Translations under genes and position numbers: made by a program
Assembly: GCA_013388565.1 (NCBI GenBank)
Contig: JACAEZ010000045.1
Location: 1-6,918, forward strand
Direction: 5' to 3'
DNA from: Campylobacterales bacterium
GTDB taxonomy: Bacteria > Campylobacterota > Campylobacteria > Campylobacterales > JACAEZ01
Length of the DNA stretch: 6,918 bases
Shown: one piece after another, positions 1 through 5,561 of the stretch
How the letters are laid out: each line of letters begins with the position of its first letter
Numbering within the stretch: position 1 is the stretch's first letter
The notes under the pieces: model-generated
Told to the model about the DNA's origin: nothing
Seen by the model: the letters and a program-made list of their open reading frames with translations, nothing else
Database searches by the model: none

Positions 1-39
1 GACTTATACCAAGATAACTTGAAATGATATAAAAGCGTA

Positions 40-82
40 TCTCAGGTAGATATCAAAGGTATTCAAAGTATCTATCTTGAGA
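40..82. terminator. Imperfect inverted repeat downstream of fliR, possible terminator
   Basis: Positions 40-52 pair with 69-82 to give thirteen pairs, including one G-U, with a single bulged T at 77 and a 16-nt loop. It lies 34 nt past the fliR stop codon. Read leftward it is followed by a short TACGCTTTT stretch, and read rightward by ATTCC and then a T-run at about 94-98, so neither side has a convincing U-tract. The loop also carries a short direct repeat (TCAAAGGTAT, then TCAAAGTATC). A weak, possibly bidirectional terminator is the simplest reading. I see no other gene in 1-116; a rightward gene ending at the TGA at 25-27 is possible but cannot be tested from the few codons visible. Confidence 0.35.
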
Positions 83-116
83 ATTCCATAATGATTTTTG
101 TATTATACATTTTGTT

Positions 117-860
117 TCAAATATATTCCATAAAAACTCTTTTAAAAATTATCATATATGCACTCATAACAACTATAAGTATCATGAAGGCTAAGACTAT
201 TTTTATAGGAAATCCTATGACTAATAGGTTAAATTGTGGCATTGTTTTCATCAGCATTCCAAATAAAATATCGCTTAATAGGGAAAGTGCTAATATTGGA
301 AATGCGATAGAAAATCCTACTATAAAATACTCTTTCATCATCTTCATGCAGTAATCTATAATATCTCCATTTATGTGAAACATTCCAAGCGATATTTGAT
401 TTAGTGATTCATGAATAAATAGTAGTATTATATGGTGACCATCTATTGCAAATAGAAATAAAAGTGCAATTAGTGTAAGTATTTGAGATGTTATTGGTGT
501 TTGGCTTTGAGTTTGTGGGTCCATGACACTTGCCATTGTAAAGCCCATTACAAATGCTATTAGTTCCCCAGCAAATCTTAAAATATCAAATACTATGGAC
601 AAAAAGAGTCCTGTAATAAACCCAAACATTCCTTCAAGTAAGATTGCTATCATAATGTTTGCCCATGTGAGTTCTATTGATATTGGTGGAAGTAGTGGAT
701 AAAATATGATACTCATTAAAAATGCCATTGCGGCTTTATACTCGGCATTTATAGCATTGTGTGAAAAAATTGGAATAAATGCAAAAATAGCACTAAATCT
801 AACAAATAGTAGTAAAAAAATTACTACTTTACCATCATTTAGAAAATTGGCTATTTCCAT
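117..860 (-). CDS. fliR: Flagellar biosynthesis protein FliR (type III export gate)
   Basis: FliR is an integral membrane subunit of the flagellar type III export gate. With FliP and FliQ it builds the pore through which rod, hook and filament subunits leave the cytoplasm. The 247-residue protein is close to the usual length of about 260. Hydrophobic segments lie near residues 11-31, 40-57, 67-94, 125-148, 176-198 and 212-240. Family hallmarks are visible: MDPQTQSQTP at 113-122, the DGHH motif at 140-143, and MPQFNLLVIGFPIK at 207-220, which matches the conserved PQxNxxxxGFPxK stretch. The ATG at 860 lies inside the end of the upstream ATPase gene (10-nt overlap), with no good Shine-Dalgarno sequence ahead of it, so translational coupling is likely. 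It is the last gene of the rpsB-led run. No other flagellar gene is in the window. The identification is firm. Confidence 0.96.
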   Translation of the reverse strand: MEIANFLNDGKVVIFLLLFVRFSAIFAFIPIFSHNAINAEYKAAMAFLMSIIFYPLLPPISIELTWANIMIAILLEGMFGFITGLFLSIVFDILRFAGELIAFVMGFTMASVMDPQTQSQTPITSQILTLIALLFLFAIDGHHIILLFIHESLNQISLGMFHINGDIIDYCMKMMKEYFIVGFSIAFPILALSLLSDILFGMLMKTMPQFNLLVIGFPIKIVLAFMILIVVMSAYMIIFKRVFMEYI

Positions 861-1489
861 ATCATTAAGGATTTATCTTTTAGTTCATAGACTATATCAC
901 ACATTTTTGCAAGTTCTATATCATGAGTTACTAAAAACAAAGCGGCATTGTTATTGTCCACATATTCAAATACTGCATTCATGACATCATTTGCACTCTC
1001 TTGGTCTAAGTTTCCTGTTGGTTCATCTGCAAAAATTATTTTTGGTTTTTTTGTTAAAACTCTAGCAATTGAGACTCTTTGTTGTTGTCCGCCTGATAGT
1101 TCACCTATATTTTGATTTAGCACATGTGAGATATTAAATCTTTTCATCAGTTCTAAATCTATTGGTTGATTTGTAAGCATTGATGATATTAAAAGATTTT
1201 CCATGGCACTAAAACCTCGAAATAGATAGTGTGCTTGAAATATAATACCAAAATCGTATCTTCTTATATCTAGTATCTCTTTTTTTGAAAGTTTTGCAAT
1301 ATTTTGATTTTGATAGATTATTTCACCATTTTGAGGTGTTAAAAGTGTTGCTAAAATATGTAATAGTGTAGATTTACCACTACCGCTTTTACCAATTACA
1401 GCTATTTTGTCTTTTGGATTTATTTCAATACTTATATTATTAAATAGTTCGTAGTCAAATTTATGAGAGAGGTTTGTTACTTTTAACAT
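851..1489 (-). CDS. ABC transporter ATP-binding protein, LolD/MacB/FtsE-like, no permease nearby
   Basis: This is a complete 212-residue ABC ATPase. Walker A is GKSGSGKST (33-41), the Q-loop Gln is in GIIFQAHYLF (Q85), the signature is LSGGQQQR (131-138), Walker B is IIFADEPTGNLD (151-162) with catalytic Glu156, and the switch His is H189. The FADEPTGNLD wording and the short length place it in the LolD/MacB/FtsE group, which works on extracytoplasmic substrates with a FtsX- or LolC-type membrane partner. No partner is encoded here: tsf is upstream and fliR downstream, overlapping by 10 nt. I recall the same tsf-ATPase-fliR order in Campylobacter jejuni, so the position is probably ancestral in the phylum. 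The substrate is unknown; a LolD role is possible but unproven. The start at 1489 gives the normal MLKVTNLSHKF beginning but lacks a Shine-Dalgarno sequence. Confidence 0.9.
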   Translation of the reverse strand: MLKVTNLSHKFDYELFNNISIEINPKDKIAVIGKSGSGKSTLLHILATLLTPQNGEIIYQNQNIAKLSKKEILDIRRYDFGIIFQAHYLFRGFSAMENLLISSMLTNQPIDLELMKRFNISHVLNQNIGELSGGQQQRVSIARVLTKKPKIIFADEPTGNLDQESANDVMNAVFEYVDNNNAALFLVTHDIELAKMCDIVYELKDKSLMIWK

Positions 1490-1500
1490 GATTTTATATC

Positions 1501-1521
1501 AATAAGGGAAAAACCCTTATT
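1501..1521 (-). terminator. Perfect 8-bp hairpin on the tsf stop codon, possible attenuator
   Basis: AATAAGGG (1501-1508) and CCCTTATT (1514-1521) are perfect inverted copies around a 5-nt loop. The tsf stop codon (1517-1519) lies within the stem. In the leftward transcript the stem is followed by GATATAAAATC and the ATG of the ATPase gene, not by a U-run. It is therefore unlikely to be a full intrinsic terminator. It could set a 3' end for an rpsB-tsf mRNA or lower expression of the two genes beyond it. Confidence 0.5.
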
Positions 1522-2437
1522 GTAGTTGAGCTGCTACCTCTTCAGCAAAGTTACAAGCTCTTTTTTCTAAACCTTCACCTAGTTCAAATCTTACATAATC
1601 AACAAGTTCTGCTTTTCCACCAACAGATTTTGCAGCATCATTTAATACTTGTTCTACAGATTTTTTGTCATCTTTAACAAATTTTTGTCCAACAAGTGTA
1701 TTTTCATCAACAAATTTTTTGATTTTTCCTGGTAAGATTTTTTCAAGCATATTTTGAGGTTTACCCTCTTTTACAAGTTGTTCTTTAGCGATTTCAGCCT
1801 CTTTTTCTATCATGTCAGCTGGAATTTGAGATTCATTTAAATATTTTGGAGCCATAGCAGCTGCATGCATAGATATATCTTTAGCTACATCTTTTAAAGC
1901 TGTACATGTTGCTTCACTATCACATTTTATAGCTACCATTGTTCCAACTCTACCGTTTGAATGAACATAACCACTAACTAAACCAGTACCATCAACTGAA
2001 ACTTTTGCAAATCTTCTAACAACGATGTTTTCACCAATTTTTGCAATTTGTGTTTGTACATACTCTTCAAATGTTGTACCATCTATTGTAGTAGAGTTTA
2101 ACTCTTCAACTGTAGAAGATGCAGTTGCATGAATATGGCAAGTTGCATTTTTAACAAAATTTTGAAAATTTTCATTTTTAGAAACGAAATCTGTTTCAGA
2201 GTTTATCTCTGTCATTGTTGCAGATTTAAGGTCGCTTGAAATTTCTAGCGAAATACTTCCTTCACTTGCTATTCTATCTGCTTTTTTAGCAGCTTTACTA
2301 AGACCTTTTTTTCTTAGGTATTCAATTGCGGTATCAATATCACCATCTGTCTCTTCTAATGCTTTTTTGCAATCAAGCATTCCAGCATCTGTAGCTTCTC
2401 TTAATTGTTTAACAAGTTGAGCTGTTATTTGTGCCAT
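1517..2437 (-). CDS. tsf: Translation elongation factor Ts
   Basis: EF-Ts is the cytoplasmic guanine-nucleotide exchange factor that releases GDP from EF-Tu. The 306-residue protein has an N-terminal UBA-like domain (about 1-50) containing LREATDAGMLDCKKALEET (12-30), a standard EF-Ts signature. EINSETDFVSKN (78-89) carries the TDF residues (82-84) that in E. coli EF-Ts contact the Mg-binding region of EF-Tu. IGENIVVRRF (134-143) opens the next conserved core, and HAAAMAPKYL (191-200) and LVGQKFVKD (248-256) are also typical. It is somewhat longer than the 283 residues of E. coli EF-Ts. It begins 2 nt after the rpsB stop codon, the classic rpsB-tsf pair, and is preceded by a strong Shine-Dalgarno sequence. 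The identification is secure. Confidence 0.98.
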   Translation of the reverse strand: MAQITAQLVKQLREATDAGMLDCKKALEETDGDIDTAIEYLRKKGLSKAAKKADRIASEGSISLEISSDLKSATMTEINSETDFVSKNENFQNFVKNATCHIHATASSTVEELNSTTIDGTTFEEYVQTQIAKIGENIVVRRFAKVSVDGTGLVSGYVHSNGRVGTMVAIKCDSEATCTALKDVAKDISMHAAAMAPKYLNESQIPADMIEKEAEIAKEQLVKEGKPQNMLEKILPGKIKKFVDENTLVGQKFVKDDKKSVEQVLNDAAKSVGGKAELVDYVRFELGEGLEKRACNFAEEVAAQLQ

Positions 2438-2439
2438 AA

Positions 2440-3234
2440 TTACTCCTCTTCTTTTGTAGTTACATCTTCATTAGCAAAATCATCTTCATGAATATCAACT
2501 TCGATGTTGTCTTCTGAACCTTCTGTTTGTTCATCTACAATAAGACCATCTTGTTCTGCTATGCTTCTACCTTCTAATATAGCTTCACACATCTCTTTAC
2601 AGAAAAGTTGAATTGACCTAATAGCATCATCATTTCCAGGAATTGGATAATCAATTACATCTGGGTCGCAGTTTGTATCAAGTGGTGCAACAACAGCCAT
2701 TCCTAAATGTCTAGCCTCTTTTACAGAGATTTTTTCTTTAACTGTATCAACAACAAATATCATATCTGGTATTTTTTTCATGTTTCTGATACCACTAAAA
2801 TATTGTTGTAATTTCTCTTTTCTTCTTTTTAAGATTAAAGCCTCTTTTTTTGTAAGAAGGTCTATTTGACCATTAGCTTCCATCTCTTCGATAAGCTCCA
2901 TTTTTCTGATAGATTTTCTAATTGTTTGGAAGTTTGTAAGCATACCACCAAGCCATCTGTAGTTTACATAAGGCATGTTACATTTTTCTGCATACTCTTT
3001 TATAGCTTCTGTTGCTTGTTTTTTTGTTCCAACGAACAACATACTTTTACCTTCAGCAGCAGCATCTCTTACAATATTATATGTATATTTGAAATGTCTT
3101 AATGTTTTTTGTAAATCAATAATATGGATATTTTTTCTTACACCAAAAATATATTTTTTTACTTTTGGGTTCCATCTTCTTGTTTGGTGTCCAAAATGAA
3201 CCCCACACTCCAATAAATCTTTCATAGTAACCAT
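2440..3234 (-). CDS. rpsB: 30S ribosomal protein S2
   Basis: S2 is a late-assembling protein of the small ribosomal subunit. In 264 residues the usual S2 landmarks appear in order: [18 protein letters not shown] (7-24), the LFVGTKKQA stretch (66-74), [11 protein letters not shown] (92-102), [10 protein letters not shown] (155-164), and [20 protein letters not shown] (181-200) followed by NDDAIRSI. An insert rich in Lys and Glu at about 110-145 is the coiled-coil hairpin. The last 35 or so residues form a highly acidic tail (rich in Glu and Asp, ending KEEE), longer than the E. coli protein, which has about 241 residues. The start at 3234 is preferred to Met4 because GAGGAG lies 6 nt upstream. 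It is the first gene of the leftward operon. The identification is secure. Confidence 0.98.
   Translation of the reverse strand: MVTMKDLLECGVHFGHQTRRWNPKVKKYIFGVRKNIHIIDLQKTLRHFKYTYNIVRDAAAEGKSMLFVGTKKQATEAIKEYAEKCNMPYVNYRWLGGMLTNFQTIRKSIRKMELIEEMEANGQIDLLTKKEALILKRRKEKLQQYFSGIRNMKKIPDMIFVVDTVKEKISVKEARHLGMAVVAPLDTNCDPDVIDYPIPGNDDAIRSIQLFCKEMCEAILEGRSIAEQDGLIVDEQTEGSEDNIEVDIHEDDFANEDVTTKEEE
2443..2450 (-). promoter_or_regulatory. tsf ribosome binding site inside the last rpsB codons
   Basis: The leftward strand reads AAGAGGAG, then the rpsB stop TAA, then TT and the tsf ATG, a spacing of 5 nt. The same bases encode the C-terminal glutamates of S2 (codons GAA GAG GAG). The site fixes the tsf start at 2437 and suggests that ribosomes finishing rpsB restart directly on tsf. 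Confidence 0.75.
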
Positions 3235-3240
3235 GGAAAT

Positions 3241-3246
3241 CTCCTC
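3241..3246 (-). promoter_or_regulatory. rpsB ribosome binding site
   Basis: The leftward strand reads GAGGAG followed by six bases (ATTTCC) and ATG at 3234. The spacing supports the first Met over Met4, which would be 15 nt away. Confidence 0.75.
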
Positions 3247-3270
3247 GAATTAAATTTAGGTTTTTTCGTC

Positions 3271-3319
3271 CACATCCATCAACAAGAAAACTCTTGCAAC
3301 CTTACTAAGGATTGATGTG
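3271..3319 (-). promoter_or_regulatory. Candidate structured 5' leader of rpsB (possible S2 autoregulation element)
   Basis: In the leftward transcript, CACAUCAAUC (3319-3310) can pair with GAUGGAUGUG (3280-3271), giving nine pairs around one A-G mismatch. Inside it lie two small hairpins: CCUU/AAGG with an AGU loop (3310-3300), and CAAGA/UCUUG with a 4-nt loop (3296-3283). The whole is a three-way junction about 25 nt upstream of the rpsB Shine-Dalgarno sequence. In E. coli S2 is known to repress rpsB-tsf through the mRNA leader, so a similar role is a reasonable inference. I judged the pairings by eye and have not computed folding energy. Confidence 0.4.
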
Positions 3320-3335
3320 TGAAAATTGAGGGGCG

Positions 3336-3341
3336 ATTTTA
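3336..3341 (-). promoter_or_regulatory. Candidate rpsB -10 element
   Basis: The leftward strand has TAAAAT here, in a very AT-rich tract, followed by the GC-rich stretch CGCCCC. A start near 3329 would give a leader of about 95 nt that includes the whole structured element at 3271-3319. A GC-rich discriminator is common at stringently controlled ribosomal promoters. No clear -35 is seen, which is usual in Campylobacterota. Confidence 0.35.
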
Positions 3342-3376
3342 CTAAAAATTAAGTTAATTTTTTATTAATTTTTAGT
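3341..3376. repeat. 12-bp perfect inverted repeat at the putative rpsB promoter
   Basis: ACTAAAAATTAA (3341-3352) and TTAATTTTTAGT (3365-3376) are exact inverted copies separated by 12 bp. A second, overlapping palindrome (AAAAATTAA, G, TTAATTTTT, 3344-3362) uses the left arm. The repeat lies directly upstream of the candidate -10 of rpsB. It could be an operator, an AT-rich promoter-activating element, or a weak AT hairpin ending leftward transcription of the small ORF at 3396-3485. Low complexity makes chance symmetry more likely than usual. Confidence 0.45.
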
Positions 3377-3395
3377 TAATCATAATCCATGTTTA

Positions 3396-3485
3396 TCATG
3401 AAAAAACATAATAAGCACCTTCATCTCCATATGTAACCTTTAAGTAATTTTTATCTTTTATTACTACAGATTTTAAGATTACCAT
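3396..3485 (-). CDS. Possible small protein of 29 residues, or remnant; not recognised
   Basis: An ATG at 3485 opens 29 codons ending in TGA and immediately TAA. The product begins MVILKSVVIKDKNYLKVTYG and ends DEGAYYVFS. Its mix of alternating hydrophobic, charged and Gly residues looks more like real protein (two beta-strand-like stretches) than random AT-rich sequence. The frame stays open upstream to a TAA at 3549-3551, adding text such as LLIAFFNDLKKKYKQK with no ATG, GTG or TTG start. That leaves three readings: a true 29-residue protein, a longer gene whose start has been lost, or chance. There is no good Shine-Dalgarno sequence. It lies between the divergent pstS and rpsB promoters, in the rpsB direction. 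I assign no function. Confidence 0.3.
   Translation of the reverse strand: MVILKSVVIKDKNYLKVTYGDEGAYYVFS
3433..3448 (-). promoter_or_regulatory. Pho-box-like direct repeat
   Basis: On the leftward strand ATTAC and GTTAC recur exactly 11 bp apart (ATTACTTAAAGGTTAC). Two half-sites at 11-bp spacing are typical of PhoB-type regulators. As I recall it, the Campylobacter PhosR box is GTTTC, N, AAAA, N, GTTTC; this site agrees at 10 of 14 fixed positions. It lies about 100 bp upstream of the putative pstS -10, rather far for direct activation. This is suggestive only. Confidence 0.3.
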
Positions 3486-3529
3486 TTTTTGCTTATATTT
3501 TTTCTTTAAATCGTTAAAAAAAGCAATAA

Positions 3530-3548
3530 GTAACTTACATGTTATAAA
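3530..3548 (+). promoter_or_regulatory. Candidate pstS promoter with extended -10
   Basis: TGTTATAAA (3540-3548) is a good extended -10 (TGn followed by TATAAA). Transcription would begin near 3555, about 54 nt before the pstS ATG. No -35 consensus is present. Instead GTAAC (3530-3534) and GTTAT (3541-3545) occur 11 bp apart, partly as inverted halves, over the region where a Pho-type activator could replace the -35. Confidence 0.4.
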
Positions 3549-3608
3549 TTAAAAATAAAATTGCCAACATAAACCAAGGGTTTAAAATACAAACTAAAAG
3601 GAATTTAC

Positions 3609-4607
3609 ATGTTAAGAAAGAGTTTAGTGTCACTACTTGCAGCATCTACATTAATGATGGCAGCAGATAAATTAAATGGGGCGGGTGCTACATTTCCAGC
3701 ACCTTTATATTATGATTGGGCTTATACTTATGAAAAAACTACAGGTACAAAAGTTAATTATCAATCAATTGGTTCTGGTGGCGGTATTAAGCAGGTAAAA
3801 TCAAGAATTGTTGATTTTGGTGCTTCAGATGAACCTCTTCAAAGTGATGTTTTGAAAAAAGATAAATTAATGCAATTTCCAGCTGCTATTGGTAGTATAG
3901 TTGTTGTTTATAATATTCCAGGTATCAAAGATAATGAGATAAAACTTAAAAATGAGATAGTTGGAGATATATTCTTAGGAAAAATCACTAAGTGGAATGA
4001 CCCTAAAATCAAAGCAGATAATCCAAATGTAAACTTACCAGATAAAGAGATAACTGTTGTTCATAGAAGTGATGGTTCTGGTACAACATTTAACTTCACA
4101 TATTATCTATCTGAAGTAAATAAAGAGTGGAAAGAGAAAGTAGGAACTGGTAAAGCTGTTGATTGGCCAGTTGGTCTTGGCGGTAAAGGAAATGAGGGTG
4201 TTACAAACTATGTTAAACAAACTCCGTTTAGTATAGGATATGTTGAACAAGCATATAAAAGACAAAATAATTTATCTGGTGCGACTGTTACTACGGCAAG
4301 TGGTAAATGGGTAGAAGCTACAGAAGATAATGCAAAAGCTTCAGCTAAATATGCAAAATGGAGCAAAGATGGTGATTTTTATCAAATATTGGCACTTCAA
4401 CCAGGTGATAACTCATACCCTATAGTTGCTGGTACATTTATACTACTTCCTGAAGAAAAAGCTGATATGAACAAAGATGTTGTTAAATTTTTTGACAACT
4501 CATTTAAAAATGGTGATAAATCTGCTATAGAACTTGGTTATATCCCTCTTCCAGAAGAGACTAAAAATTTAATTAGAAGCTACTGGAAAGATAAAGGAAT
4601 ATATTAA
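3609..4607 (+). CDS. pstS: Phosphate ABC transporter, periplasmic phosphate-binding protein PstS
   Basis: PstS binds inorganic phosphate in the periplasm and delivers it to the PstCA channel. The 332-residue precursor starts with a Sec signal peptide: MLRK, a hydrophobic core to about residue 17, then cleavage near MMAA-DK (18-20). There is no lipobox Cys. The mature protein opens with NGAGATFPAPLY (23-34). Phosphate-binding segments are in place: AGATFP (25-30), IGSGGG (54-59), DFGASDEPL (69-77) with Asp74, and the RSDGSGTTF loop (153-161), whose Arg153, Asp155, Ser157, Gly158 and Thr159 match phosphate ligands of E. coli PstS. SIGYVE (208-213) is also typical. It leads the pst operon, with a hairpin between it and pstC that may keep it more abundant than the membrane subunits. 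Phosphate-starvation control is expected from the family. Confidence 0.97.
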   Translation: MLRKSLVSLLAASTLMMAADKLNGAGATFPAPLYYDWAYTYEKTTGTKVNYQSIGSGGGIKQVKSRIVDFGASDEPLQSDVLKKDKLMQFPAAIGSIVVVYNIPGIKDNEIKLKNEIVGDIFLGKITKWNDPKIKADNPNVNLPDKEITVVHRSDGSGTTFNFTYYLSEVNKEWKEKVGTGKAVDWPVGLGGKGNEGVTNYVKQTPFSIGYVEQAYKRQNNLSGATVTTASGKWVEATEDNAKASAKYAKWSKDGDFYQILALQPGDNSYPIVAGTFILLPEEKADMNKDVVKFFDNSFKNGDKSAIELGYIPLPEETKNLIRSYWKDKGIY

Positions 4608-4614
4608 AAATTGA

Positions 4615-4639
4615 TTTAACCATCTTCATGATGGTTAAA
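4615..4639 (+). terminator. pstS-pstC intercistronic hairpin, likely partial terminator or mRNA stabiliser
   Basis: TTTAACCATC (4615-4624) and GATGGTTAAA (4630-4639) form a perfect 10-bp stem around the loop TTCAT, 8 nt after the pstS stop codon. It is followed by CAGTTATATTC and not by a U-run, so read-through into pstC is likely. Hairpins behind a binding-protein gene commonly protect that part of the message and raise its yield over the permease genes. Confidence 0.6.
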
Positions 4640-4700
4640 CAGTTATATTCTTTAAAACAAACTTCATTTTTCTTACAACTATTATAAAAGGCATTAAGAC

Positions 4701-5561
4701 ATGAAATACATGATGGATACCCTCTTTGAGAATTTAACTAGGTTTTTGGCACTCTTGGTGCTTGTTGTATTGGTTGCTGTGTTTGTTGTATTGTATAACA
4801 ATGCTGAACCAGCTATTGAAAAATATGGTTTAAGTTTTGTTACAAATGAAAAATGGGCTCCAAATATGAATATATTTGGTGGTTTTCCAGCAATTTTAGG
4901 CTCTGTTTTATCTACACTTATAGCTATGCTTTTAGCAACTCCTATAGCTATTGGAATTGCAATATTTTTAAGTGAAATTGCACCTGCAAAATTAAAAACA
5001 TCTTTTGGAGTATCTATTGAACTTCTAGCAGCTATTCCATCTGTTATATATGGTATGTGGGGTCTTTTTTATTTTGCTCCTGTTGTTAGAGAGATTTTTG
5101 GTGGAAACGGTATAGGATTACTTACTGGTGGATTTATATTGGCTGTCATGATATTTCCATTTATTGCGGCAATTACAAGAGATAGTATGAATACAACACC
5201 AGATATTTTAAAAGAGTCAGCTTATGCTTTGGGTGCAACAAAATGGGATGTTATTAAAGATGTTGTAATTCCATATGCAAAAGCTGGAGTAATTGGCTCT
5301 GTTATATTGGCACTTGGTAGAGCTATTGGTGAAACTATGGCAGTTACATTTGTTATTGGAAATGTACATCAAATACCATCACTTATTACAGATGCCACAA
5401 CAAGTATTCCTGTAACATTGGCTAATGAGTTTAATGAAGCAGAATCGAAATTACACTATGCTTCACTGTTTTATTTAGCATTGCTACTTTTTGCAATAAG
5501 CTTTATTGTTATCGCATTTGCAAAATTCTATTTCCTTAGAAAAGTGAGAAAAGCAAAATGA
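4701..5561 (+). CDS. pstC: Phosphate ABC transporter permease PstC
   Basis: PstC is one of the two inner-membrane subunits of the phosphate importer. The 286-residue protein has hydrophobic spans near 12-32, 62-90, 104-128, 137-157, 194-220 and 254-275. The family stretch IELLAAIPSVIYGMWGLFYFAP (106-127) is clear. The cytoplasmic EAA loop KESAYALGATKWDVI (171-185), with the Gly 9 residues after the first Glu-type position, is where PstB docks; ALGRAIGETMAV (204-215) is also typical of PstC. It is shorter than the 319 residues of E. coli PstC, mostly at the N-terminus and periplasmic loops. In-frame ATGs lie at 4701, 4710 and 4713. AAAAGG (4686-4691) is 9 nt from the first, which favours 4701. 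The gene ends in a 4-nt ATGA overlap with pstA. Confidence 0.96.
   Translation: MKYMMDTLFENLTRFLALLVLVVLVAVFVVLYNNAEPAIEKYGLSFVTNEKWAPNMNIFGGFPAILGSVLSTLIAMLLATPIAIGIAIFLSEIAPAKLKTSFGVSIELLAAIPSVIYGMWGLFYFAPVVREIFGGNGIGLLTGGFILAVMIFPFIAAITRDSMNTTPDILKESAYALGATKWDVIKDVVIPYAKAGVIGSVILALGRAIGETMAVTFVIGNVHQIPSLITDATTSIPVTLANEFNEAESKLHYASLFYLALLLFAISFIVIAFAKFYFLRKVRKAK

Larger units (their letters stand above)
3235..3608. other. Divergent intergenic region between rpsB and pstS
   Basis: This is 374 bp of AT-rich sequence without a securely identified gene. From left to right it holds the rpsB Shine-Dalgarno sequence, the structured rpsB leader (3271-3319), a candidate rpsB -10 (3336-3341), an AT-rich inverted repeat (3341-3376), two near-identical copies of GTTAATCAT/GTTTATCAT (3375-3383, 3391-3399), the doubtful 29-codon ORF (3396-3485), Pho-box-like repeats (3433-3448), the pstS extended -10 (3540-3548), and the pstS Shine-Dalgarno sequence AAAAGGAA (3596-3603, five bases before the ATG). 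Confidence 0.8.

Noticed and set aside
91..354. Rightward 87-codon ORF opposite fliR
   Set aside because: It lies wholly within fliR on the other strand, and its product is low-complexity Ile/Asn-rich text with no family features; fliR explains the region.
706..984. Rightward 92-codon ORF spanning the fliR-ATPase junction
   Set aside because: It is antisense to two well-identified genes and has no Shine-Dalgarno sequence or recognisable motif.
1490..1500. TATAAAAT before the ATPase gene as an internal promoter
   Set aside because: It is only 2 nt from the ATG, so transcription would start within the coding region; no -35 is seen.
2866..3199. Two rightward ORFs (74 and 78 codons) inside rpsB
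   Set aside because: Both are antisense to a highly conserved S2 coding region; their Phe/Cys/Ser-rich products are what reverse-reading Lys/Glu-rich AT codons gives.
3583..3588. TAAAAT as an alternative pstS -10
   Set aside because: Transcription would begin at the pstS Shine-Dalgarno sequence; the extended -10 at 3540-3548 leaves a sensible leader.
4680..4688. TATTATAAA before pstC as a separate pstC promoter
   Set aside because: A start site 6-8 nt downstream would fall at or past the pstC Shine-Dalgarno sequence, leaving no usable leader.
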